A program made the position numbers and the translations under genes. From the NCBI GenBank assembly GCA_029907055.1, contig JARYMO010000019.1, positions 1 through 12,647 of the forward strand: 12,647 bases of DNA, given 5' to 3'. Source of the DNA: Syntrophomonadaceae bacterium. Its GTDB lineage: Bacteria; Bacillota; Syntrophomonadia; Syntrophomonadales; Syntrophothermaceae. Shown here in pieces: positions 4,850 through 11,052 of this stretch (positions within the stretch are counted from its first letter, which is position 1; each line of letters opens with the position of its first letter). The notes beneath the pieces are model-generated. The model made no database searches, was not told the DNA's origin, and worked only from the letters and a program-made list of their open reading frames with translations.

Positions 4850-6688
4850 GTGTCGCTGCTCGTCACTACCCCCGAAGAAATGCGGCAACAGGGGATATCC
4901 TGCCTGGACTTCATCCTGGTCAGCGGCGACGCCTATGTCGACCACCCTGCCTTCGCCGCCGCCCTGCTGGGCCGTTTCCTGCAGGCCCACGGGTACAGGG
5001 TGGGGCTGATTGCCCAGCCGCGCTGGCAGAGCCCCGACGATTTCCTGGCCCTGGGGGCGCCGCGCCTGGCCTTCGGGGTCAGCGCCGGCAACCTGGACAG
5101 CATGCTGGCCAACACCACCGCCGACAAGAAGCGCCGCCGCAGTGATGCTTACAGTCCCGGCGGAACCCCCGGCCTGCGCCCGGACCGCGCCACCCTGGTG
5201 TACTGCAACCGCCTGCGCGAGCTGTTTCCGGCCGTCCCGCTCATCATCGGCGGCATCGAGGCCAGCCTGCGCCGCCTGGCCCATTACGACTACTGGGAGG
5301 ACCGGGTACGGCGCTCCATCCTGCTCGACAGCCGCGCCCACCTGCTGGTCTACGGCATGGGCGAGTACCCCCTGCTGGAGGTGCTGCGGCGCCTGGACGC
5401 CGGCCAGGACATCCGCGCCATCACCTCGCTGCGCGGCACCGCCTACGTGACCGCGGAGCCCCCCGAGGAGGGGGAATGGGTCACCCTGCCCCCCTACGAG
5501 GAGGTGGCCTCCAGCCCCGAGGCCTTCAACCGGGCCACGCGCACCGCCTACCTGGAGAGCAACCCCTACTGCGGGCGCGGCCTGCTGCAACGCCACGGCG
5601 ACCGCTGGGTGGTAATCAACCCGCCGCCCCTGCCGCTCACCACGGAGCAGCTGGACGCCGTCTACGACCAACCCTTCACCCGCCAGCCCCACCCCCGCTA
5701 CCGCCAGGCAGGCGGGGTGCCGGCGCTGGAAACCGTGCGCCATTCGCTCACCTCGCACCGCGGCTGCTTCGGGGGATGCCACTTCTGCAGCCTGGCCCTG
5801 CACCAGGGCAAGTTCATCCAGAGCCGCAGCCCGGCATCGCTGCGGCGCGAAGCGCAGGCGGTGTGCGCCCTGCCCGGCTTCGCCGGCACCATCACTGACG
5901 TGGGCGGTCCCAGCGCCAACATGTACCGGCTGGGGGGCCGCCAGCCCGAGCGCTGTCGCTCCTGCCGCCGGGTGAGCTGCCTGTTCCCCGATGTCTGCGC
6001 CTGGCTGGACACCGACCACCGACCCTCTGTACAGCTGCTGCGCGCCTTGCGCCAGCTCCCGGGCATCCGGCGGGTGTTCGTGGCCTCCGGGGTGCGCTTC
6101 GACCTGGTGCTGGCCGACCGCTCCTCCGCCTACCTGGAAGAGTTGTGCGCCCACCACGTGGGTGGGCAGCTCAAGATTGCCCCCGAGCACGTGGTGGACC
6201 ACGTGACCGCGGCCATGGGAAAACCGGGACGGGCCTGCTACGAGAGGTTCATCCGCGCCTTTGCCGAAACCAACCGCCGGCTGGGCCGCCGCCAGTACCT
6301 GGTCCCCTACTTCATGGCATCCCACCCCGGCTGCCGCCTGCAGGACATGCTGGAGCTGGCCCTGTGGGTCCGCGACCACCTGGGTCACTTCCCGGAACAG
6401 GTGCAGGACTTCACCCCCACCCCCATGACGGTGTCCACCGCCATGTACCACACCGGCCTGCACCCGTTTAACGGCCGCCCACTGGCGGTGGCGCGCACCC
6501 CGCAGGAGCGGGCCGCCCAGCGCGCCCTCCTGCAGTACCGCGACCCCCGCGCCCGCGCCACGGTGGAGCGCGCGCTGCACCTCCTGGGCCGGACAGACCT
6601 CATCGGCGAGGGGCGTCACTGCCTGCTGCGTCCCCTGCCCCCGAGGGGCCCGGCCAGCAAAAAACCGCCCCCTAGTGGGGGCGGTTGA
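4850..6688 (+). CDS. ygiQ: YgiQ-family (UPF0313) radical SAM protein
   Basis: A 612-residue protein starting at GTG 4850, chosen for AAGGAGG 9 bases upstream; the frame stays open further upstream but has no other good start. Cys306, Cys310 and Cys313 (RGCFGGCHFCS) form the radical SAM C-x3-C-x2-C cluster motif. The N-terminal part has the typical family blocks: LDFILVSGDAYVDHP near the start, VSAGNLDSMLANTTADKKRR, and PLIIGGIEASLRRLAHYDYW. Conserved stretches after the cluster include FAGTITDVGGPSANMY, HVGGQLKIAPEHV and FTPTPMTVSTAMYHTGLHP. The E. coli protein is longer (about 740 residues), mostly in a C-terminal extension missing here, as in many Gram-positive members. The reaction is not known with certainty. 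The last codons (KKPPPSGGG, stop 6686-6688) lie inside a terminator hairpin and overlap the end of the convergent gene by 17 bases. Confidence 0.93.
   Translation: MSLLVTTPEEMRQQGISCLDFILVSGDAYVDHPAFAAALLGRFLQAHGYRVGLIAQPRWQSPDDFLALGAPRLAFGVSAGNLDSMLANTTADKKRRRSDAYSPGGTPGLRPDRATLVYCNRLRELFPAVPLIIGGIEASLRRLAHYDYWEDRVRRSILLDSRAHLLVYGMGEYPLLEVLRRLDAGQDIRAITSLRGTAYVTAEPPEEGEWVTLPPYEEVASSPEAFNRATRTAYLESNPYCGRGLLQRHGDRWVVINPPPLPLTTEQLDAVYDQPFTRQPHPRYRQAGGVPALETVRHSLTSHRGCFGGCHFCSLALHQGKFIQSRSPASLRREAQAVCALPGFAGTITDVGGPSANMYRLGGRQPERCRSCRRVSCLFPDVCAWLDTDHRPSVQLLRALRQLPGIRRVFVASGVRFDLVLADRSSAYLEELCAHHVGGQLKIAPEHVVDHVTAAMGKPGRACYERFIRAFAETNRRLGRRQYLVPYFMASHPGCRLQDMLELALWVRDHLGHFPEQVQDFTPTPMTVSTAMYHTGLHPFNGRPLAVARTPQERAAQRALLQYRDPRARATVERALHLLGRTDLIGEGRHCLLRPLPPRGPASKKPPPSGGG
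6659..6686 (-). terminator. Intrinsic terminator embedded in two convergent gene ends
   Basis: AACCGCCCCC (6663-6672) and GGGGGCGGTT (6677-6686) form a perfect 10-bp stem with the 4-base loop TAGT. On the minus strand it is followed by six T (6664-6659), a textbook Rho-independent terminator for the minus-strand unit ending at 6672. On the plus strand there is no T-run, so it would be weak for ygiQ. The same bases encode the last residues and stops of both genes. Confidence 0.9.
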
Positions 6689-6926
6689 GCGCTCCTCCCG
6701 GCGTGCAGGCGGCAAATAACCCCAGCAACGCAGGCTGGGCCAGCACCAGGTCCACCGCGGTGTCCACCGACGGGTGGCCCAGGAACTCGTTCATCAGCTG
6801 GCTCACCTGCGGGGACACCACCTGGCAACTGAACCCCCGCACCAGCTCCCTGCCTGCCAACCGGAAATCACAGTGTTCTAACAGCCGGGCAATCTCCTGG
6901 CGCCGCAATTCGCTCACGCCGCGCAC
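6672..6926 (-). CDS. Unrecognised 84-residue protein
   Basis: I recognise no family. The frame runs from GTG 6926 to TAG 6672-6674, where the stop lies inside the terminator hairpin. GTG 6917, three codons in, is an alternative start: GGGAGG is only 2 bases from the first GTG but 11 from the second. The protein is small and helical with a basic N-terminal third (SELRRQEIARLLEHCDFRLA) and a hydrophobic, Leu/Ala-rich C-terminal half (TAVDLVLAQPALLGLFAACT) that is too polar for a confident membrane helix. It is the last gene of the unit led by the DnaC-like ATPase, 36 bases after the 186-residue gene. A dedicated terminator supports it being expressed. Confidence 0.65.
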   Translation of the reverse strand: MRGVSELRRQEIARLLEHCDFRLAGRELVRGFSCQVVSPQVSQLMNEFLGHPSVDTAVDLVLAQPALLGLFAACTPGGALNRPH

Positions 6927-6962
6927 CGCCTCCCTTCCCGTGCTCCTTTTGTCCCCACCGGG

Positions 6963-7523
6963 CTAGCCGCTGGTCCCCACGATGCGGGTGACCTGCCATC
7001 CCTGTCCCTGCTTGAGGCGCTGCACCACTTCCTGCAGGCGCTCTTCCGGCACCTCCGGCAGCTCCAGCATGTGCAGGGCCGCCTGCAGGTAGCGGACCCC
7101 CAGGTCCACCGCACCCGGCGGGTGGGGGATCTCGAAGTAGGCCAGCACGGGGAAGGGCAACGGGTAGCCGGGCTCGGCCGCCAGCAGGTAGAGGTCATTG
7201 TTCTTGGTCATGGGGATGGAGCCCAGGGGCACCTGCCCCGGTTCCACCGGCAGCGGCACCTCCTCCACCACCACCCTGAAGCCGCGTCGCTCCAGGTAGT
7301 CGCGCAGGAGCTCCACCTCCTCGGCGGTGAACAACTCGTTCACGTAGTCCTGGTCCCAGTGCGCCGTGGGCGAGTCGGGACGGTAATCGCGGATGAGCTC
7401 CGCGTAGGGGGCGACCGGTGCTTTGCGCCCCTCGTAGAACCACTGCAGCACGACTCCCTCGCAATCCCTCCAGTGGTCAACCCTTGACCACGCCTTGAAC
7501 AACCGCACCGTCACTCCCCCCAT
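6963..7523 (-). CDS. Unrecognised 186-residue protein
   Basis: No family recognised. It is soluble, acidic and mixed alpha/beta, with a stretch of aromatic and Pro-rich strands: PMTKNNDLYLLAAEPGYP followed by FPVLAYFEIPHPPGAVDLG, then helices (YLQAALHMLELPEVPEERL) and a C-terminal strand. Composition is even across its length, typical of a real gene. ATG 7523 has a poor ribosome site; GTG 7508, five codons in and 6 bases after GGGGGGA, is an equally good start. No catalytic motif or metal-binding cluster is obvious. It sits between the DnaC-like ATPase (126-base gap) and the 84-residue gene on the same strand, and probably shares their transcript. Confidence 0.72.
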   Translation of the reverse strand: MGGVTVRLFKAWSRVDHWRDCEGVVLQWFYEGRKAPVAPYAELIRDYRPDSPTAHWDQDYVNELFTAEEVELLRDYLERRGFRVVVEEVPLPVEPGQVPLGSIPMTKNNDLYLLAAEPGYPLPFPVLAYFEIPHPPGAVDLGVRYLQAALHMLELPEVPEERLQEVVQRLKQGQGWQVTRIVGTSG

Positions 7524-7594
7524 CCCGTGCTTGCGGCCGGGCCGCCTGCGGGCAGCCCGCCGCGCTCTTCCTCTTTCTCGTCTCCCCGCCAGCC

Positions 7595-7612
7595 CGCCGC
7601 CGGCAGGCGGCG
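7595..7612. other. GC hairpin in the gap between ATPase and unknown gene
   Basis: CGCCGCC (7595-7601) pairs with GGCGGCG (7606-7612) around a 4-base loop, 38 bases after the ATPase stop on the minus strand. No T-run follows, so it is more likely an mRNA-stabilising or processing hairpin than a terminator. In DNA this GC-rich it may also be chance. Confidence 0.35.
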
Positions 7613-7649
7613 CGAACAGGCAGTCGCCGCTTTCCTCCGCCTGCGCCCC

Positions 7650-8285
7650 TCAGTACCAGTTCTTGCGGCAGTAGTCCGACCCGTCCAGGGGCACCACTCG
7701 CCATTCCTGCCACTGGTCACCCGGCCACGGCAGCCGGTGACGCCCTGCCAGTTCGGCGGGGTGACACAGCGAGGTAACGACGGTGGGAACGCCGCGCCGC
7801 CGTCGCAGTTGCAGCAACCGCAGCAGGGCACGCGCCGCCGCCGCGTCTACCCGCACCGAGTCCAGCCCGTCCAGCACCAGCAGGCGGACGCTGCCCATCT
7901 CCCACCACAGCCCGGTCGTCTGCCGGGTGGCGACCTGCCCCGCGCGCCAGAAGCCCACGGTCGCGCGGCCCGCCGTCCCGTGCCGCAGCCATTCCCCTGC
8001 CTCTTTGCCGGCGCTGCCCGACACGAAGCCCGCCGCCACCGCGACCGCCAGGTGCGACTTGCCCGTGCCCTCGGGCCCATGCAGCCACAGGCCCGCTGGC
8101 GCTTGACCACCGGCCTCAAGCCAGCTGGCGGTGCAGACGGCGCAGGTCTGCAACGCCGCCGCCTGTTGCAGGGTCTGGTGGGCGTAGTTATCGAAGCGCG
8201 CCCCCACCAGGTGCGGCGGGACTCCGCAGCGCCACAGCCAGGAGGAAACCCCTGCCTGACCCGCTCGCATCGCTTCCACCTTCAC
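7650..8285 (-). CDS. DnaC/IstB-like AAA+ ATPase with altered catalytic motifs
   Basis: A 211-residue AAA+ protein resembling helicase-loader or transposon helper ATPases. Walker A is GPEGTGKSH at residues 70-78, intact with Lys76. Walker B is LLVLDGLD at 135-142: the first acid (Asp139) is present, but the second, normally Asp or Glu (as in LLVIDDLG), is Gly140. The sensor-1 strand VVTSLCHPAEL (169-179) has Leu where TSN is usual. This suggests ATP binding with weak or no hydrolysis, unless Asp142 compensates. C48-x2-C51 upstream of Walker A could be half of a metal site. Start GTG 8285 has AGAGGA 6 bases upstream; ATG 8270 is an alternative. It heads a minus-strand unit with two unknown genes and is divergent from a ParA-like gene. 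No DnaB or transposase is present, so its partner is unknown. Confidence 0.82.
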   Translation of the reverse strand: MKVEAMRAGQAGVSSWLWRCGVPPHLVGARFDNYAHQTLQQAAALQTCAVCTASWLEAGGQAPAGLWLHGPEGTGKSHLAVAVAAGFVSGSAGKEAGEWLRHGTAGRATVGFWRAGQVATRQTTGLWWEMGSVRLLVLDGLDSVRVDAAAARALLRLLQLRRRRGVPTVVTSLCHPAELAGRHRLPWPGDQWQEWRVVPLDGSDYCRKNWY

Positions 8286-8343
8286 ACCGCTTCCTCTCAC
8301 CGCGTGTCGGCGCCGCCCATGCAGGCCACACCGACTCACCCTC

Positions 8344-8395
8344 ACGGTAAGAAAATCCCCCGCCTTTGTCAATCCGTGCCCCGCCCTGCTAGGAT
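8344..8395. promoter_or_regulatory. Back-to-back promoters sharing one -35 site
   Basis: On the minus strand, TTGACA (8372-8367, perfect -35) is followed after 17 bases by TACCGT (8349-8344), facing the DnaC-like gene. On the plus strand, TTGTCA (8366-8371) is followed after 18 bases by TAGGAT (8390-8395), facing the ParA-like gene. The two -35 hexamers occupy the same bases on opposite strands, so RNA polymerase could probably bind in only one direction at a time. The plus -10 is good (TAGGAT), the minus -10 weak. Confidence 0.5.
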
Positions 8396-8448
8396 GAAAG
8401 AAAGGTGCTGCGCGTCGCCAAGCGCACACCACCGGGGAGGGTCGCATC

Positions 8449-8970
8449 ATGGGCGCTACCGGGACCTCACGTGCAGCTATCGCCCTGACCGGGCCCGTGG
8501 CAGGCATGGGCGCCACCACCGTGGCGGTCAACCTGGCGGTGGGCCTGGCCCAGCGGGGGATGCCCACCGTGCTGTGGGACTGCGCCGACGACCGTGCGGC
8601 CACGCGCTGGCTGCACTTGCGGGGCGGGGTGGCGGGACTGGAGGTCAGAGGCGGAGAGGAATGGGAGGCGAAGGCGGCCGGCGGACCAGCCGCCAGCCTG
8701 CACGTGTTCGATGCCCCCTGGCCATGGCTGCAGGAGCGGCCGACGCTGGGAGCCGAGCTCTGGGTGGTGGTGGCACTGCAGGAAACGCCGCGGGTGCTGG
8801 ACCAGGTGAAGGTGATGGCGGCGGGCGGCCACCCGTCCGGCATGCCGCCCCTGGCCCTGCTCATCCCCAACCAGGTGCGGCTGGAGGACTGGGCCACCGC
8901 CGAACCCCTGCTCACCGCCCTGGCTGGCGCCGTGGGCGAGGAGCGGGTCGCCACTCCGGTCCCTACCTGA
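8449..8970 (+). CDS. ParA/MinD-like protein with a degenerate P-loop, ending at an in-frame TGA
   Basis: 173 residues up to TGA 8968-8970. ATG 8449 has GGGGAGGG 7 bases upstream. The fold signature is ParA/MinD/CpaE-like: GPVAGMGATTVAVNLAVGLA (15-34) is the deviant Walker A strand and helix, VLWDCADDRAATRWL (41-55) matches the Walker A-prime region, LHVFDAPWPW (84-93) Walker B, and VVVALQETPRVLDQV then LALLIPNQV the later strands. However, the P-loop reads VAGMGATT where ParA proteins have KGGxGKTT: both the signature and the catalytic lysine are lost, so normal ATP hydrolysis is unlikely. The same frame continues after the TGA for 36 codons (to 9081) with the expected family C-terminus. Thus the gene is either truncated by a nonsense change or read through. 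It is divergent from the DnaC-like ATPase. Confidence 0.8.
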   Translation: MGATGTSRAAIALTGPVAGMGATTVAVNLAVGLAQRGMPTVLWDCADDRAATRWLHLRGGVAGLEVRGGEEWEAKAAGGPAASLHVFDAPWPWLQERPTLGAELWVVVALQETPRVLDQVKVMAAGGHPSGMPPLALLIPNQVRLEDWATAEPLLTALAGAVGEERVATPVPT

Positions 8971-9081
8971 ACCCGCATCGCGGGACTTCCCGGGTCCGGG
9001 AAGAGCGTGTGGGAACTGCCGGTGGAGAGCCTCAAGCGCCCGTTCGCCGAGCTGGTCGACGCAGCCCTGCTCCCGCGCTGA
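8971..9081 (+). pseudogene. In-frame C-terminal continuation of the ParA-like gene after TGA
   Basis: Directly after TGA 8968-8970, in the same frame, 36 sense codons follow up to TGA 9079-9081. They encode TRIAGLPGSGKSVWEL then PVESLKRPFAELVDAALLPR. This is the usual last part of ParA/MinD-type proteins: a residue pattern like SGKSVxEL followed by a helix ending FAELxxAAL. With it the protein would be 210 residues and would end 10 bases before the convergent MarR gene, as normally packed here. It may be the lost end of a nonsense-mutated gene or part of a product made by readthrough or selenocysteine insertion. The GLPGSGKS string imitates a Walker A motif but stands in the wrong place for one. 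Confidence 0.6.
8986..9003 (+). other. Perfect inverted repeat 15 bases after the in-frame TGA (SECIS-like)
   Basis: CTTCCC (8986-8991) and GGGAAG (8998-9003) pair around GGGTCC, or as 8 bp with a 2-base loop. The apical GGGUCC resembles the AGGUCU loop of the E. coli fdhF SECIS, and the loop begins 21 bases after the TGA, within the range known for bacterial SECIS elements. A smaller hairpin CCCGC/GCGGG (8972-8984) lies between. GC-rich hairpins are common here, so the match is suggestive only. Confidence 0.3.
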
Positions 9082-9091
9082 GGATGGCCGG

Positions 9092-9511
9092 CTAGTAGGC
9101 GGACTCCAGGGCCGCCAGCGCCTGCTCGAAGCGCTCCGCCAGGTCGGGGGACAGGGATTGCTTCATGGCCAGGTGGAACTCCCGCCCCATGGGCAGCATG
9201 GCCTCGGCCAGTGCACGGCCCTTGGGGGTCAGGAATATCTGCAGGCTGCGGCGGTCGTTGGGGTCTTCCGCCCGCTGCAGCAGCCCTTCCTTGTGCAGGC
9301 GGTCGATGAGGCCGGTCACCGCTGGACTGTCGAGCTGGATGCGGGCGGCGATGTCCTTGACGCTGCTGCCCTCGTGGTCCAGCAGGTCGAACAGGACGAA
9401 CGACTGGCTGGCCGTGACCCCGTGCCGCGCGCACAGGCTGTTGTAGGCGCGGCTGACCTTGCGCGTCAACGCTGCCAGCCGGAAACACCAGAAGGTCGTG
9501 AAGTTCTCCAC
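9092..9511 (-). CDS. MarR-family transcriptional regulator
   Basis: A 139-residue winged-helix repressor of the MarR family. Residues about 30-100 are the DNA-binding core: ASQSFVLFDLLDHEG, then SSVKDIAARIQLDSPAVTGLIDRLHKEGLL as the helix-turn-helix, then the wing with the family motif DPNDRRSLQIFLTPKG (83-98). The flanking helices form the dimer interface. GTG 9511 is chosen because AAGGAGG lies 6 bases upstream and it starts at the expected MENFTTFWCFRLA helix; the longer frame to 9565 would overlap the promoter. It is about 120 bases downstream of the CoA-transferase operon on the same strand but has its own promoter. MarR proteins often sense aromatic or acyl-CoA ligands and autoregulate, so it may control the neighbouring operon; this is inferred from position. 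Confidence 0.93.
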   Translation of the reverse strand: MENFTTFWCFRLAALTRKVSRAYNSLCARHGVTASQSFVLFDLLDHEGSSVKDIAARIQLDSPAVTGLIDRLHKEGLLQRAEDPNDRRSLQIFLTPKGRALAEAMLPMGREFHLAMKQSLSPDLAERFEQALAALESAY

Positions 9512-9560
9512 ATCCACCCTCCTTCGCTGTGGGAATAGGTGCCGGCGCGCACGCCCGGCA

Positions 9561-9571
9561 TGCATCGTGCA
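9561..9571. promoter_or_regulatory. Possible operator at the MarR transcription start
   Basis: TGCA-TCG-TGCA is an interrupted palindrome placed just downstream of the MarR -10 hexamer, overlapping the likely start of transcription. That is where autoregulating MarR proteins often bind. It is shorter than most MarR sites, so this is a weak call. Confidence 0.3.
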
Positions 9572-9573
9572 CC

Positions 9574-9602
9574 ATGATACGCCTTGATGGGCACGCCGTC
9601 AA
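9574..9602 (-). promoter_or_regulatory. Sigma-A-type promoter of the MarR gene
   Basis: TTGACG (9602-9597, 5 of 6) is separated by 17 bases from TATCAT (9579-9574, 5 of 6). It reads toward the MarR gene, with a leader of about 55 bases before GTG 9511. This is the best promoter match in the window and argues that the regulator is expressed independently of the upstream operon. Confidence 0.7.
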
Positions 9603-9634
9603 CCGGAGGGGATGCCGCCTCCCCCTGCCCCCGC

Positions 9635-9671
9635 CGCGCCGCCCGGCACCTGACAGCCGCCGGGCGGCGCG
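9635..9671. other. 13-bp GC stem-loop at the end of the CoA-transferase operon
   Basis: CGCGCCGCCCGGC (9635-9647) pairs perfectly with GCCGGGCGGCGCG (9659-9671) around an 11-base loop. It begins 17 bases past the CoA-transferase stop. No T-run follows on either strand, so it would be a non-canonical terminator or an mRNA 3'-end stabiliser. It also shields the MarR promoter from upstream transcription if it does terminate. Confidence 0.5.
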
Positions 9672-9687
9672 CTGGTCGGCTCCAGGG

Positions 9688-11037
9688 CTACTTGCCGCTT
9701 CCCGGGTAGAAACGGGTCCTGAGCGCGTCGCGCAGCTCCCCGCGCAGGTCGGGGTGGGCGATGGAGATGAGCTCCTCGGCCCGCTCCCGCCGGCTCTTGT
9801 AACGCAGCTTGGCGATGCCGAACTCGGTGATGACGTAGTTGGTGAAGGTGCGGGGCACGCTCACCGGGGTCCCCGGCGGCAGCTCGGGGACGATGTTGGA
9901 CACCAGCGTCCCGTCGGCCAGGGTGCGGGTGGCGCTGAGCATGTTGATGCCCTTGCCGCCCTGCGACCAGTAGGCGCCGATGAGGAAGTCCAGCTGACCG
10001 CCCACCCCGCTCACCTGGGTGTGGCCGACTCCCTCGCACGTGCTCTGGCCGCTGAAGTCAATCATCAGCGAGGTGTTCATCGCCACCATGTTGGGGTGCT
10101 GGGCGATGAAGCGCGGGTCGTTGGTGTGAGAGGCAGGGAAGATCTGGCAGGACGGGTTCTCGCTGATGTACTCGTACAGGGCCTGGTCCCCCAGCACGAA
10201 GGAGGCCACGCTGATGCCCTTGTAGAAAGGCTTGCGGGAGTTGTCCACGATGCCCTCTTCCACCAGCTGGGGCAGCGCCAGGGGCAGCATCTCGGTGAGG
10301 ATGCCCAGGTGCTTCCTGCCCCGCAGCCCGGCTGCCACCGCCTCGGAAATCCCGCCCAGTCCCATCTGGATGGTATCGCCGTCATTGATGAGCTCCAGCA
10401 CGTACTCGCCGATGCGCTGCTCCACCTCCGAGGCCTCGCCCCGCTTGAAGGCCGGGATGGGGGCCGAGCGCTCGATGATGCAGTCGAACTCGGAGATGTG
10501 CATCCAGTTGTCGCCGAACACGATGGGCATCTGGTCGTTGACCTCGGCGATGACGGTGCGCAGGTGCCCCCGCTCGCGCCCGCCGCGGATGGCCTCCAGG
10601 GTGTAGAAACAGGTGGGCCCCAGGTTCACGTAGCCGTGCTTGTTGGGCCGGCTGGTCATGAAGGCGAACACGTCCAGCCGGTCGGCGTACTTGTCCCCGG
10701 CATCCAGGGTGGTGGCGGGCCAGAAGTCGGACAGCTTCTCCTGGTACATCTTGCGGATGGTGATGATGCCGAAGATGGGCATGTGGTCAATTCGCCCCTG
10801 GATCTGGGCCATGAACTTGGGGTCGTACAGCCGCGACGGGTAGACCTGGATGGAATCGGTGATCTTGACGTCGGTCAGCTCCTCGTGGCGGTTGATGATG
10901 GCCTCCAGCATGTCCCCGGAACAGGAGCCCGTCCCCAGGGCCGTCCCCACCACGTCGCCGGACCGCACCAGCTTGGCCGCCTCCTCGTAGGTGGTGAGCT
11001 TGCGCTTGTACTCTTCCTGCCAGTTCGCTCCCATCAT
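9688..11037 (-). CDS. Acetyl-CoA hydrolase/transferase family; 4-hydroxybutyrate CoA-transferase-like
   Basis: A 449-residue enzyme of family I-type CoA-transferases related to 4-hydroxybutyrate CoA-transferase (AbfT/Cat2). It would move CoA from acetyl-CoA or similar to a carboxylate through a glutamyl-CoA intermediate. QMGLGGISEAVAAGL (224-238) and LGILTEM (244-250) form the active-site region; Glu249 is the likely catalytic residue by comparison with that family. SGVGGQLDFLIGA (343-355) is the oxyanion/CoA loop and YVITEFGIAKLR (401-412) the conserved C-terminal block. Length matches the roughly 440-residue family. ATG 11037 and ATG 11034 are adjacent; GGAGAGGGAGGGG precedes them. It is 15 bases after the crotonase gene, thus the last gene of the ETF-crotonase-transferase operon. 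The natural substrate cannot be told from sequence. Confidence 0.92.
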   Translation of the reverse strand: MMGANWQEEYKRKLTTYEEAAKLVRSGDVVGTALGTGSCSGDMLEAIINRHEELTDVKITDSIQVYPSRLYDPKFMAQIQGRIDHMPIFGIITIRKMYQEKLSDFWPATTLDAGDKYADRLDVFAFMTSRPNKHGYVNLGPTCFYTLEAIRGGRERGHLRTVIAEVNDQMPIVFGDNWMHISEFDCIIERSAPIPAFKRGEASEVEQRIGEYVLELINDGDTIQMGLGGISEAVAAGLRGRKHLGILTEMLPLALPQLVEEGIVDNSRKPFYKGISVASFVLGDQALYEYISENPSCQIFPASHTNDPRFIAQHPNMVAMNTSLMIDFSGQSTCEGVGHTQVSGVGGQLDFLIGAYWSQGGKGINMLSATRTLADGTLVSNIVPELPPGTPVSVPRTFTNYVITEFGIAKLRYKSRRERAEELISIAHPDLRGELRDALRTRFYPGSGK

Positions 11038-11052
11038 GACCCCTCCCTCTCC

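Noticed and set aside
4706..6715. A 669-codon open frame on the minus strand across the ygiQ region
   Set aside because: It is antisense to a clear radical SAM gene. Its translation is rich in Gly, Ala, His and Gln with no motif, as expected for a GC-rich shadow frame.
8967..8990. Frameshift as the cause of the ParA-like interruption
   Set aside because: The continuation is in the same reading frame as the upstream part, so only the TGA codon separates them.
8983..9006. A Walker A motif (GLPGSGKS) in the segment after the TGA
   Set aside because: It lies at the C-terminal end of a ParA-like frame, where the family has an SGKSV-type stretch; no strand-helix context for a nucleotide site follows.
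8286..9602. Upstream extension of the DnaC-like frame to 9602 (650 codons in all)
   Set aside because: The extension runs antisense through the ParA-like gene and across the MarR gene, and has a Ser/Arg/Pro-rich nonsense composition. A good ribosome site at 8285 marks the real start.
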